Assembly (NCBI RefSeq): GCF_000165425.1
Contig: NW_001799067.1
Location: 520,890 to 584,889 of the forward strand
Direction of reading: 5' to 3'
DNA from: Paramecium tetraurelia
Lineage: Eukaryota > Ciliophora > Oligohymenophorea > Peniculida > Parameciidae
Length of the DNA: 64,000 nucleotides
Shown: positions 12,701-26,000 of the stretch, in pieces
Position numbering within the stretch: the first letter of the stretch is position 1
Layout of the letters: the number at the start of each line of letters is the position of its first letter
The notes under the pieces: model-generated
What the model was told of the DNA's origin: nothing
What the model saw: the letters and a program-made list of their open reading frames with translations, nothing else
Databases searched by the model: none
Program-made: the position numbers and the translations under genes

Positions 12701-15700
12701 ATGCATTTCTTAGGAGGAGGAGGACCATAATACCCTTTTCTTCTCTTTGTCAACTTTGAATCAATTGTGTCTTAAGTCTAATTGGCACTGGTCTATGCTG
12801 AGAATGACAAAGACATATATTGATAGTCTTCACCCATCCTTTAGATCAACAAATTCATAGCATTAACGGTTTTTCCAGTTCCTGTGGGACCTGGGAATAG
12901 ACAGTGATACATGTTGGATAAGAGAGTTTTCATTAGATGCATGTTTCTAGTTGAGTCAGTGGTGGGAATCAGAATTTCAGAGTAAGATAATTTAGGATCA
13001 ACTTCATAGGATTTGAATTGGTCATCCCAATGTGTCCATTGTTTGGTACGCTCATTGAAGAGATAATCAAAAATAGATCCTTCTTATGGGAAAGTAGCCT
13101 TTGATTTACTAAACTACTCTTTAATATAATTGTTGATCTTCTCTCTGCCATCTTAATCTACAGTGCAACACAAACTCCAAGTCAAACAAAAAGCAAATAT
13201 AGGTTCAATTTGTTATTCTAAATTGTCGATATCTTCTTTAGGTACCTTTTTAATTTCTGTATCCTTATATTGATGTAAATAACAATTAAGTAATCTACAT
13301 AGTGATTAAGTGAGATTATTATTAAAAGTACCAACTACTTCTTTAAGATTTCTCCTCATATATTCTAAAGTGGGTTCTAAATATTGCTCAAACAACATGC
13401 TTAATTGTGTTACTATTTTAGGTCTATCTCTGCAATGTGGGGGTAAGGTATTTAACCAAGATTTAATTAATGGCTGTAAACCCAAAGAGACAGGCTCCAT
13501 GTAAACCATACCACATCTACTAACAGTGGCAGGGGATGCAACAGCCAAATCCTCAACCTCAAACATCATAGTCATGTAAGGAGTCAAGGTCAAGATCTAT
13601 CCTGAATTCAAGCATAATTTCTTATTGTCATCCAAGACTGTATTCATAGATTCGATCCAAATAGCATCAACAGGGCCATCGAACATAATCCAGTGTCTTT
13701 CAGATGTTTGATCTCTACAAACTTCTCTTACTGTATAGGCTAATATACCATCATTCCATTCTCTTGTTTATTCATTGAATTGACCATACAACTGTCCCAT
13801 GGTAATGGACTTGGGATTCAAGATGTGAGTGTGCACCTTATAATACAAGGTGGTTTAGAGTGCTGAGAGGGCACGAGCCAATACATTGTAATTACTGGTT
13901 TTGCCTCCCCCTGTTGGTCCCACCAACATTAATCCATGTCTAACTTGGATTGTATCGTACAATTAATTGATTTTAACCAAGAAGGATTCTGTACACTGCA
14001 AATTCATTGATTTGCAAGCTTCCTATATCTGCACCAACAATTCTCCAATGTCAACTTCTGGTTTTTCAATGCCTGGAAATAGATCTTTAATAATGTTGCT
14101 AAAGAGTGGCAGATCATCCTTCAAGAACTTAGGCACATTGACATCCATCAAGGCTCTCAACAATAATCGATCTTCGTCTTAATCGGGGTCAGCTGCCTTC
14201 AATAGACCTGCAGCATTAATAACAGATCGCACTGCTCTCATACCATAATCGTAATGATCTTAGGAACTCAACTATTCTGAACTCAATTTAAATGTGTAAA
14301 CCATCTTCTTAGCCAATTCTCTACCTTTCTTAAATCCGAAAGAATAAAGCATAATTTCTCCAATCAAAGCGTAATCTGGAACCATCATAGCCACTGGTCT
14401 GAACAAGGCTTTAAGATTGTCAGGCAATTCAGTTCTACCTGCATAACCAGGATTCATGGTAATAAACACAGAGAAGGTTGGATCTAAACGAATAGAACTG
14501 CCTTCAAAGTCTGCAGATGCAGCACCTTCAGCCTTCTTACCAAAGAGAATTAACAATTACTGTGCAATAACTGATAGCACTTCAATGTTGATACGATTGA
14601 ACTCATCAAAGCAAGCCCATGCTCCTGCACTTGCCAATCCTTTAAAGAACTTTCCTACCATTATGTAATCCATCTAATCTGAACAATTAAACACCACACA
14701 TTGTTTTGCCAAAGCCTTAGCTAAATCCTTAGTAGATTCAGTTTTACCAGTACCTGCTGGACCAGCTGGTGCACCACCTAAATTCAATTTCAATGCTCCC
14801 ATCAATGTCATATAACATTTATCTGTCAATGGAGTAATGACCAATCTCAAAGTGTTTCCTAAATACTCATAACCATAAGGGAAGTTAGTTTAAATACATT
14901 TCACAAAACAATTATCCTATTCCCAATAATATCTCAATTATGATATCCATTCGAATGCTGAGACATCTTCAACGTTTTCTTTTTGCAACAACTCCACAAC
15001 ATCCTTAGCATGCACATCAATAACAATCAATGCATTTATAGTAACCATTTGCATCTTGGTTAATTTAGTTCTCACCAAATCGACTAAGTTATTCAATTAC
15101 CCTTATAATAATTCCAAATAAGTCTTAACATTCTAACCCTTGATGGCAGTTTCAACTTCCTTTGTCCAATGAACCTAGGATCCATTCAATACACATTGTC
15201 CTGGATGCATAGTGACCCATTTGATTCTTGGAACTTCCACATACTAATGGACAGAATTAAGTAAAGCAGCCCTAACACTCTATTTCATCTAGTCTTCAAC
15301 ATCATTCATCCAGTCTTCTACATTCTTATGATTTGGATCAATGACTTTAACAAAATTGATCTTTTCTCCTTCTGCTGAGAACATCGCATGAATCTTCTTG
15401 CTGCCATCGAATTCAATTTGATTAACATTCTCAAACACCTTTCTTAAATGTGGTTGCACTGCAGTTGGTTCTTTGGTCTATGACAATATTTCCAACAAGT
15501 CATCATTGGATAAGAAATAAAACCTAGCGAATCTTTCTCTTTTTCTCTCCAAATAATTGTTCAATTCCTTTTGAATTTATTCCAAACTATTATACCCCTC
15601 TGTCAACTTCTCTAACAATCCTTCAGCAGAACAAACCTTCAAGACATTCAAAGTATTCTTTGAATTAATCATAATCAACTTCCAATTTTGATCAACAGCC

Positions 15701-18700
15701 TTGAATCTCTTTGATTCCAAGGGCAATTACTTTATGATGTCTTGACTGTCAAAAATGGGTTGCAAATACATCCAATTCACCTACACCTTAGCCCAAACTT
15801 CAAGAATATCACTGACCTTCTTCAAAGTGCTGTTCCAATCATTCAGAAGTCCTTCAAAAGGCTTTTTAAAAGGCGAGAAAAGCATAGCCTAAGTATTGAC
15901 AATATGTTCATCCAGGGTATTGCCTATATCATCGAATCCTCTAATGATAAAGGAGATGTTCTTATATCCGACTACATCGAAATTGATCTATTCCCATTAA
16001 GCCATCATAGAGTTGAGCATTGTTTCAATCTAGAATTCCTTATAAGCTCTTTCTCCTATCTCCATACAATCCTCAACTATCTTCATCAAACCCATGTCGA
16101 TGGCCTTAGTGAATGTAAATCCAGGAGCAGGCTTGACTTCCTACCCCAACTTCTAGGATACCTACTCCCAATGTCTTTCCTTCATCCCCTGCTTCCTCAA
16201 AGCAACCATCAATGGAACCTTTGGTCTAAACTCCTCCAAGTAAGATCGGATGTTCTAACCAATTTTCAAAACTGGCTGAATATCCTTATCATTAAAATGC
16301 TTATTCACTAATGCAGTCGTCTTGTAGGCTTCCTCCATGAATTTTTCACAGTAATCTGCATCCAACTTTTCAAAATCGTCATTCCTCCAATGCTCAATAT
16401 TCTTAAACCATTGATTGGTAGTCAACCACAAATCTGAATATGGTCTGAACTCCTTAACCATTTGCTATATTACACTGTAATCAGTTTATTCCATTTCAAA
16501 CAACAGTTCTCTTGAATTGAATTGCCTTGCATTCTCTTAAAACTTTTGTAACTAATCATTGATTCCTCTAACTCTCTAAGCAACACTCTCGTGATCATCC
16601 ATATTTTAATATGAATAGAATGTTGAGATGGTTATCTACAATGATTTCACTTATTCTAAAAAGAAATCCTACTCCTATTTCATTTTGTCTTAGAATATGC
16701 TCTTCTCCTTTTCTAATGCCTACGATCTCACATCCACTAATTCCAGGATTTCTTTAGGCCCACCATAGACCTACCATCTTCTTTGAATGTCCTCAGGCTA
16801 GAATCTCACTTTGAATGGCTCTAACAAATCATATAATTCACAAGACTTATCAATATCTTCCTTCATCTTTTCCAATTCTTGAGGCAGATTAGCCATATAT
16901 TGTTTTATTTCTGTGAGCTTTTCAATGTCAACTGGAGGTTCATTCAATCGCAATTTCACCTTCTAAACTTCATCATACAAAGCCAATGTTGATTATTTCG
17001 CTCTTTTCACTATCACTTCTATAAGCAATTTGTACAACTATTAATATTTTCCTGTCAATAATTAACTGATCTCTTTGCAATTCACCTTGAAACAGCCAAC
17101 TTAAATAGAGTCAGGTATTTGTAATTTCAACTTCTCTTCCTTCTTTTACAATTCCAATACTTCATCTCTGATCAACTCTGTCTCCTTTGGTTTTTCCTCA
17201 TTATCAACTGTCTTAATGTATTCTTCTGGTCTTATCATTAGGATCTCTTTGTAAACTTAGAAGCACTTCAAATACTCATCCAATGCCACAAAGGATTTAT
17301 CCAAGTGTTCACTGAGTGCATCAAACAATTTATTCACCCAAATGTTTTCATCGAAGAAATAGGGATCTTAATTACCAAATGGATCATTTGTGATCTGAGA
17401 CTTCTGAGGAACCTTATAATACATTTCTGATCTTGTTCCTTTGAATATCTCCTTCATTAATTTGGGCTCTAAATCAGGAATCTTGGCTAAATCCTCCAAA
17501 GCCTTATTAAAGATAATCAAAATTGTAGTTGCATAATTTCTGATCATTGTAGAGTAACAGAAGTTATCCTCATTGATTGCCTTGAGCAATTCAATTGTAA
17601 ATAAGGGTTTCACAGCTCTTGGATCATAGAAGCTGTCTGGATTTTTCTGACTTAAAACCAACCCATCTGCAAACTCATTTATTACATCATCAGGTCCATT
17701 GATAATAACATTATTAGGTATGTAACTTCTAATATACTTGTCATAATTGTTGAATGACTTTTGTGATAAATTTAAGATAGCATCTTGAATCATCAATCTA
17801 ACACAAGCAAAAAATTTCTTGAGTCTTCCTTTCTCATAATTATTTCTATCTGTTTCTTTTAAATTGAACCATTTATATTGGGTGTACCAAGATTTGTATT
17901 TATCTTTCTCAACCTCTTTCTCTTTTTCCTTGTCCTTGGGTTTTTCTTTGTCTTCCTTTTCTTTATTATCTTTTTCTTTTTCTTTCTCCTTTTCCTTCTC
18001 TTTCTCCTTTTCTTTCTCTTTCTCCTTTTCTTTCTCCTTATCCTTATCTTTCTCTTTATCTTTTTCTTTCTGTTGTTATTCCTTGTCTCCAAATTACTTA
18101 ATGATGATCTTCTCAACATCTTCCATAAAATCCTTCCTCAATTTGCTCATAGATGTAACCAATTATGAATCATTATTTTATTTGAATTCCTCCAACTTAT
18201 AAGGAGATTGACTTTATCCATTGATGTAAAAGAACTCCAATTCCTGTAATTGATTGCACTTTTCAGTGATCAATTGTAAACATTTCACTGATTCAGGACT
18301 AGCCATGATACTGTTCAACAAGAACTCTTTGAATATCTCTGTGAAGCTCTTAGGCTCATTAAAGAACACTTCATGAGGTGTCCACATGTAAATTTCCTTC
18401 GCCCCTTTTTTTGCTTCCAATGCTAACATTCCATAGTAATTTGGGTCCTTTTTGGGGGGAACTTCAGGGAGCACCAATCCATGAGGCACAAGATCTGTTG
18501 GATTGGCTGTCAAATGATAATCGAACAGAATTCTATTCATTAACAGTTAATAATCAATGGCAGCATCCATCATTAAGGCACTTATTTCACTGAACTCAAG
18601 TTTCTTGTTCTTCCTTATTAAGTCTTCGATTTTCTTTTTCTATTCATTGGGCATATCTGGCAAATGATCTCTGGGCATACATTGGATGAAGGCACTCTTC

Positions 18701-19304
18701 TTGAGAAGGGAATGAGCAACTATTCTGTGGTACCAGGCGTAGGCAAATCGATCAGCCCACTTGTTATGATTCTCGTGATCGAAACACAAATAGACTCTTG
18801 GTATCAGGCGTTTCCCCAAAGAGGGCATTACACATTTGAATTTCCTCTTTGCTTCATCGTATCCAATCACCTACCCTCTTTCAAATGTCACATCGTTTCC
18901 ATTACAAATGACAATTTTAGCTGTTACTTCGTAAGGCTACTCATCAAATAAAACATTCTCAAACTCTATTCGGTCATCCACAAACACCTGCTCCAATCCG
19001 ACATCATCATGTATTTGTAACGGAAGCTATCTTAAGTGTTAAGTCGGGTCATTAAAATCAACTCCCTAATCTAATTTTGTATACTTACTTTGCTTAATAG
19101 CAGTTGCTGCAAATCAATTGAGTTATTCTCATCTCTTTTCTGAATGAAATATTCTTCCTTACTCAGAGCCACTTTTTGATTAGCATTTGGATCATAATCT
19201 TCCTCTATCGGCATCTCTTGTTTATAGAGGCTTCTATATTGGAATCGCTCCTTGCTAAATTTAAATTAAGCCTTCTTTGAAGGAGAGGCTATTAGATTTG
19301 ACAT
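6705..19304 (-). CDS. Axonemal dynein heavy chain (inner-arm type)
   Basis: A 12.6-kb minus-strand gene encoding about 4,150 residues, the usual size of single-headed inner-arm heavy chains. The motor P-loops occur in order: AAA1 GPAGTGKTE (14737-14763), AAA2 GPTGGGKT (13897-13920), AAA3 GPTGTGKT (12868-12891) and a degenerate AAA4 GVGGSGRQ (11806-11829). The coiled-coil stalk and microtubule-binding tip lie at about 10250-11150. The C-terminus carries the conserved [15 protein letters not shown] segment. Introns are tiny, for example 28 nt just upstream of the [11 protein letters not shown] exon near 6850-6880. A KE-rich insert interrupts the N-terminal tail (separate entry). It powers ciliary bending by minus-end-directed, ATP-driven movement on B-tubules. 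I cannot assign the exact inner-arm isoform. Confidence 0.95.
17898..18070 (-). repeat. Low-complexity purine tract encoding a KE/KD run in the dynein tail
   Basis: On the plus strand this is a nearly pure pyrimidine tract (repeated TTTCTC/CTTTTC units). On the minus strand it is a run of AAR and GAR codons giving about 55 residues of alternating Lys and Glu/Asp inside the dynein heavy chain tail, before the sequence resumes with [10 protein letters not shown]. It is in frame with the gene. The other frames give artificial all-Ser/Phe or all-Arg/Lys translations. Such tracts change length easily. Confidence 0.85.
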
Positions 19305-19601
19305 ATTAAATAATAAATTAATAAATAATCATTTCCCTATTGTCTTTATTCGCTTATTAATTGTCTTCTCACACATTTTATGAGATTTTGAAGATCTTAA
19401 AATCTCTAATAACTCTAAAAGTTCCCATTAGAGGCTGATTTAACCTTCATTTTTAAGCTAGTGTAATACCAATTTGAAAATGTTTCGAGAAATTAGTATA
19501 AATGTAAATTAATTGTTATTCACAGAATTTATGAAGAAATTTAAATTCTAATTAAGGACTTTGATTAATATGACCTATTAAATTGTTAATGAGAAATATA
19601 A
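19305..19601. other. Divergent spacer
   Basis: The region between the dynein start (19304, minus) and the small membrane-protein gene start (19602, plus). It is AT-rich and has no coding frame. Promoters for both genes presumably lie here. Confidence 0.5.
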
Positions 19602-20016
19602 ATGATCCATAGAATAAAGAACCTCCTCATTATAACTTGTAAATTTAAAAATAAATTAATATTTAATTTAGGGATTCCTCTTCACAATAAGAGAGGAGCT
19701 TATCAATTTTGCTTTATTTTCATCCTCCTCTTGATTATATCATTTTTAGTATTTTTTGGGTTAAGAATTCCTTTGGAGAGATATGAGCTGGCATATCAGC
19801 GATCATATCCATATAATGTATCATAACAATTTATGTGATTATGACCATCAGAGACTCAGAGAACTTCCCAAAGGCAGATTAAGCGAGAAAGTAAATGGAT
19901 TTAAGGAAGTTAAAAGCAAATTAGCATTAAGTAATACCATACGCAATAACATAAATGAATAAGATAGCGAAAAGAAGTAAACTTAATCAAGTTAGGATAA
20001 ATTGAAATAAACTTGA
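19602..20016 (+). CDS. Small single-pass membrane protein, unknown
   Basis: About 115 residues from three exons, with introns at 19639-19671 (33 nt) and a 34-nt one beginning near 19817. Spliced length is a multiple of three. A strongly hydrophobic stretch (FCFIFILLLIISFLVFFG) after a short basic N-terminus suggests one transmembrane helix. The remainder is hydrophilic and rich in Lys, Arg, Asn and Gln, ending at TGA 20014-20016. No family was recognised. The gene is convergent with the calcium channel gene, whose stop is 30 bp away. Exon 1 is short, so the start is less secure than the rest. Confidence 0.6.
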
Positions 20017-20045
20017 AATATCGTAAAATATATATATAATATTTT

Positions 20046-23000
20046 TCAATTATTCTTTTTAAATTCAACTTTCATCAATTTTCCCATATCAATTATTTAC
20101 TCTTAAACAAAAACAATCTATATATATAAAAACAAAATGGTTACTTTCTCTTCTATTTTTTAAATAAGTTCCTTCTCTCGAATTCCTTTATTGCCGTCTA
20201 AATCTACCAATTCTCTAGCTTAATTAAATGGAACCCAACAAAGGTCTTCCTCTTTCAATTTCTAATCAACATAACTCTCGATTCCTGAATATTCTGTCTT
20301 CTCTTTCCATTTCAAATAAGCGAAGAAGTAAACATAATTCCACATGTAATGATTTATTTTTATGTGTTCTCTAAATCCCCCATTGCTTTTTGATTGTAAT
20401 CGATCAAAATCAGCTCTAATAATACATACAATATTTATACTTTAGATTTCCACATATGAAGCAATTGTCAACCATATCTTTCAATTTATTCTCTTCCTCC
20501 TCTCTCAAACTTCCGAATGTGTCAATAATAATACCAGCCACAATATTAAGCATTATAACACCCAAAGTAATATTGCTAACTTCATCAAAGAAGAATCTGT
20601 CAACGCCTAATTCTCTGGCAACATTGTTCTTTCCAAGTTCTTATTAGACATAATCTCCTATTGAACCTCTAAAGGTCCATTCAACGTTCATCATAAAACA
20701 GTATAGTAGAGTATCGCAATATCCTGCAAAATCATTTGATAATCTCCAATAAGCAAAAATAGTAAACACATAAACCAACAAAAACAGTAAGAAGAATGTT
20801 AAAATTAATTAAGTTCTGGGACGATAAACTGATAAGATGATATTTTTCAGTGTTGGATATCTAAATAGAATTTCAGTTAAATGAAATATGAAAAACAAGG
20901 GATGATAAAAAGTTCCTAAAATTGCAAATAAACCGTATGCTATGTAATACATCACCTCTACTTCTTATAAAAAGCTTAAAATGGTTTGAATAAATTTGTA
21001 AAACATGTCTATTAAAATAAACAGAGGATTTGGATCTTGATCATCGAATAACCCTTTTTATAACCAAGCTCTCTTCAGAATTAAAGGCGCATTCTTCAGT
21101 AAGTAAAATGATACAACAAATAAGGATAAGCAAGTCATAACAATACCAATAATATAAATAATAGTCTTCGTAATCATGGGATTAAAGCTTTCATATTAAC
21201 TAAAAAAGATGTAATCTTGAACTCTGTCACCTACTGTTCCATCAAAGCTGAAAAGTATAAATAAGTTTAAAAATAAAGTCAGGAAAAATGCCAGTTCTCT
21301 CCACAGTTTAACATAATCAGTCAACAAAGCTAAGTATTTTTATCTATCAAATAGTCTCTTCAAATATTCTTCATGTTTGCAAACTTCAATCAAAGTAGGT
21401 GCTACGTTCATTAACCCTTAAACCTTTGATTAGGTAGTACTTCTATCCACCTGATCATGAAATAGGATTTTCTATTCTTTAGGTAGATATTTGGTAGATG
21501 GTAATTTAATAAAATAAACTACTTCTAGATTCTCATCATGCATAACATCGATATGGGCACTATTCTCTTGATAAAAGTTGATGGCCATTTGCAAATCTTG
21601 TCTATATTGCTCTTCTTTGATTCTTTATTTCTCCTCCTCTGACATATCTGGTTAAACTTAATTATTTTTAAATTAATCAGTAGCCAAATTCTTCATTGAA
21701 TTCAAAGTTCCAAATAAATTGCTGATTAAGGCAATTGTAAATTAAATTAACATATAAATAAACGAATCTTTGAATATTTGCCAAACTTCATTGCTAGTTT
21801 ATGTCTTTAATATTTTCTTTTTGTACGTCCTTGTAATTTTAATTATTGGACTTACAATGTAGGGATCGCATTCCATATAATAACTCATTAAGAAGAATAG
21901 AAGAAATCCATTTTGTAAGATGGTTTCAAAGTAAGGCTACTATTAAGAGATTTGTTTTATTCTATCAAATTTGCTTTCTTTCATTTTCCTAAGTTTATAT
22001 GGATCAACTGAAAGATGCTCTAGAGATTCGATTTCGTATTTATCTCCGTATATTTTGACATATTTATTATATTCGTTGACACAATGCTTTTCTAATAAAT
22101 TTATTGGTAGATTTCTCATGATTCTTTTTAAGATAGGATTATTTTGGCTTATTTCGCTTCCTTCCAATAAACTCATGATCAAATTCAAGATTTTGTTCAT
22201 TAATCTACAAATCTACCATCTTTATAATGGTTAATCCAAAAGAGATTTTCGTTTACCAATTTATTCAATCTCCGCTGGAGGTGATAGTATATACTATTGA
22301 GAAAACAAATCAGCAGCTATATCCAAAAATTTCGATTCGGAAATTGCTTTTTAATTGTCTGAACAAGGCCCTTAAACCAGTTCATTTAAAGTATCTAAAC
22401 ATTTCAACATATTGTCATAGTTTTTTTAAATACGACCATCATAATAATAAGTCTTAAATAGATCAGTTATTGCATTAGTTAAATCATAATTATTTTTGGA
22501 GTTAGTCTGTTCTCTAAAGTAATTTTATAGTTTTCTATAATGTCCTTCAACAGCATTTTGCAAGAATGTTAAGACTTCCAAAACTAAACTTAAATCTTCT
22601 TCAAATTCGTGATAATCTATCTAAAGTAATCCTGCAGATTCATCTTCAGATCCTCCCTTAGATTTAGATAGGATTTCTAAATTTTCAATTTGCTTTCGAA
22701 TTATAAAATAGATTTTCTAGAAGATATTTTCAGATTGACTGAAATTTATCATAAAGCTGTATATAGTTCCTTAGACTTGATCATTTCCTCCATCTAACAA
22801 AGTGTTAATAAATTAAATAAAAGACTAGAGATATGATAAATATTAATACCATCATTAATTTCTTGTCTTGGTTATTTTCACTCAAGACTAGCAACACCAT
22901 TTATGTTGCTCCTAATTTATCAAATAGATTTTGCATCTCCACTTTTCTTGCTGGATCAGTGTCAATTATTTTTTTTAGAATATGTAATAATGTTTAGATA

Positions 23001-26000
23001 GACCCCTTGCAATTAGGATCCGAGAAGGCTGATTAAAGATAAGATATAAGTTTCCTAGAAATACTTTTAACATCAGGTTTATTTGTTAAATTCTTGCTAA
23101 ATTCTGGTTTTAATAAACTAGATATGTTTAAAATGGCATTGGCAATAGTTTCTCTTTCTTTTTCAGCTTCCTTAATAAACTAATCCTTATTTAGTAATTC
23201 TTTCAAAAATAACTTCCAAAGCTTCTCAACTTTGATTGATTTAGTTGAATCATACCCTTCTAACAGTTCCTCTCCTTCGTCTTTATCAGAGAATACATGT
23301 ATTTTCTTTTTATCAGGCAAGTATTTCTTACTTGATTTTTTATCATTCTATTCATCAGGATTACTAAATTATTTTGATGTCAAACTGCTCTTCTTTGAAT
23401 GGTATCCTCCAATTATTTCAATGGCTGGCTTTGAATTAGGAATATTATTATCCTAATCAAATTAAATTTAATCCTAATCTGTTTCTTAAAGTGAGTCTAA
23501 TTTAATCTTTACTTAATTCCAAATCGGATCTTCTTTTTAACTCACTGTCTTCTCATAAAACACTTTGCAAAATGTTTATAAACATCTTACTAATATCTTT
23601 GCGTCTTCACTTGTAGTAATTATAGGATGAAGTATGTTTGATTCAGAAGTTAAAGTTTTTACTTTTTTTAACCATTCTTATAAGAATTTTTCAATTGCTT
23701 ATAGATCTTTTCTTAAATCTTATTTCTCTATGGTTTTTAAGAATCTATCATGATATGCCAGAATAAATGGGAAAATCCCTTAAATGTGATAATTTTTTAG
23801 ATCTTGAGTGAATAATTGCAAGTCAGTTATTTTATCAAGTCTATTGATTTCAAAGGTAATAAAATCAATTATTTATTATCGGCAATGGAACAGTTAAGAA
23901 TGTTATACCTATCCTCTTTCAGAAGAGATGTGAACCAATCTCAAAAACTCTATTACTTATAATTTTATTAAGGAAACCCCTTTAATTTTGTCATTGCTAT
24001 CAATATATTGAATTTGAGATTTAGTTGTAATAGGCATCTTAACAAATGCGTCATTGGTACATAGTATTTCAAGGAGATAGGCTGCTGTAAACAATCTTTT
24101 TAGCTTACTTACACTGATGTTGAAATTCTTTTTCACATCTTCTTCTTTTGTGTTGGCATTAAATTTTCTCTTTTCTACATTATTCAAAGTTGTCTAAATG
24201 AGAATGTCTAATAATTATGCATGATAATAGAAGGGTTCATCTCTAAATGTATCTCTATAGTCTATCTCTCTAAGTTTATCAACAAATTTTAAATCAGGCT
24301 CTTAAATTGGATCATCCAAAAATAATTTCAAATCACTATTCCTTGAACCATCACAATACAATATCTTTATATCCTTTTCCCCAAATTCTACTGGCAACAG
24401 ACTATTTTGTATTAAAATTTAATTGTCAAAAATGTAATTTTATTAATAAATCATTAATGACTCAAATACTTTTAAAAACCTCCTTTGTCTACCCTCTTTT
24501 AGAATGAGTTATAAAATCATGTCAATTAATTATTAATCAACTTTTTGAACAAGCAAAGTCTTATTATTTTAAAATATAGATTCAACCAATTCTAGTTAGC
24601 CTAGATCATATTACATGTATCGATAAAAGTTTAAATACTCATAGAGTATAATTTAATTTTCATTGTTGTTGAAACAGAAATTTTTGAGAACATCAATAGC
24701 CAGTCTAAAAAACTCAATCATATAAATCTTTTTCTCCTCTTCTAAATCTCTATCCATTATATATTCATGAATGTATCTTAATCCATTGGGCAATAAATTA
24801 ACTACTGCTATATGAGCTCCCAAATTTGCATACAGTTATTGCTTCTTAGGATCAATAACATCTAAACATGATATCAATTCATTCTCTTCTAATTTAATAT
24901 CACTTTTCAATCCATGATAAAAACTATTTAAATATTTTTATGCCTATTCAAAGTCACTACTGACTCTATCCTCAAAAATATAGTTGGATATCCATGTATC
25001 AAGACGCTCATTTAAAGTTTAAAACTTTTCTAAATTTGTTGTAATGTATTTGTGCAGTATAGTCTTTTCAGCATCAAAGATAACCTACATGTTTTACAGA
25101 TTTCGTTTGAATTCCTCTTTTTAAGTAAATAATCTTAGGAGCAATTAAAGACATCTCTTTTCTAATTCTTTATCCTTCACATGATAGAACGTATGTAAAA
25201 ATGTTGGCAATAAACTAGCTACAGGCTAATCATTTGCATTGATATCCCCTAAGGCCAAACTCAAATATTGGTCCAGATCTAAGATTTCTGGGATTTGAGG
25301 ATTGTTGATATAATTGTAAAACCTTGCTTTTGCTTTTTCTTCCTACTGATTCATTTTCATTAAGTTTTTTGTAAAGGAAGTTAAACTATTTTCTTCTTTT
25401 AATGGTTCATCTATTTCTTTAATCCCAGTCGAGGCTAAATTAGGCAATAATCCCAATGCATGATGTTTTAACAATCTCTAAATAATCAAGAGGTTCTTTT
25501 GTCTTTAATTTAAATCTTCATACTATATTCTATGACTACGAGGTTTCTTTTTATTTTCCTTTTGTAAATATTAACTATAAGCAATAGGATTATTCTCTAT
25601 GTGATCTCCTTACAATAGATAGGTTTTAAAGAACACTATGCAATTTTACATCATAAAATCTTATCTTAAGTCTAATAAATATTCCATAAAATCACATATT
25701 TTGATCTTCAATTAAACTTCATTTTCTACATATTTTGGATCCAAGAAATTGATTGTTTACATGATTGATGATAATTTTAAATACCCTCTCATAACTGGAT
25801 TTAAGTATATGTTTTAATCATTTGTTGTTTGACTTTCTCCTCTCTGTTCCTCATTATCTTCTTCTTCCTTATTTTATTTCTTCAAAAGGTTCATAAAATT
25901 TGGAGCTGTAAGTTTATGCTGACTTTGCTTATCTTATAATTTCTTTTAGACTTTTTGTCTTTCTGTTTAACAATGAGCTTGAATTAAATTCAGTTCGTAT

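Noticed and set aside
15742-16311. A 189-codon plus-strand open frame.
   Set aside because: It lies inside the dynein heavy chain on the opposite strand; the composition is that of an antisense shadow.
17864-18202. Two plus-strand frames that read as long Ser/Phe or Phe/Leu proteins and one minus frame that reads as Arg/Lys.
   Set aside because: Alternative frames of the pyrimidine tract that encodes the KE run of the dynein tail.
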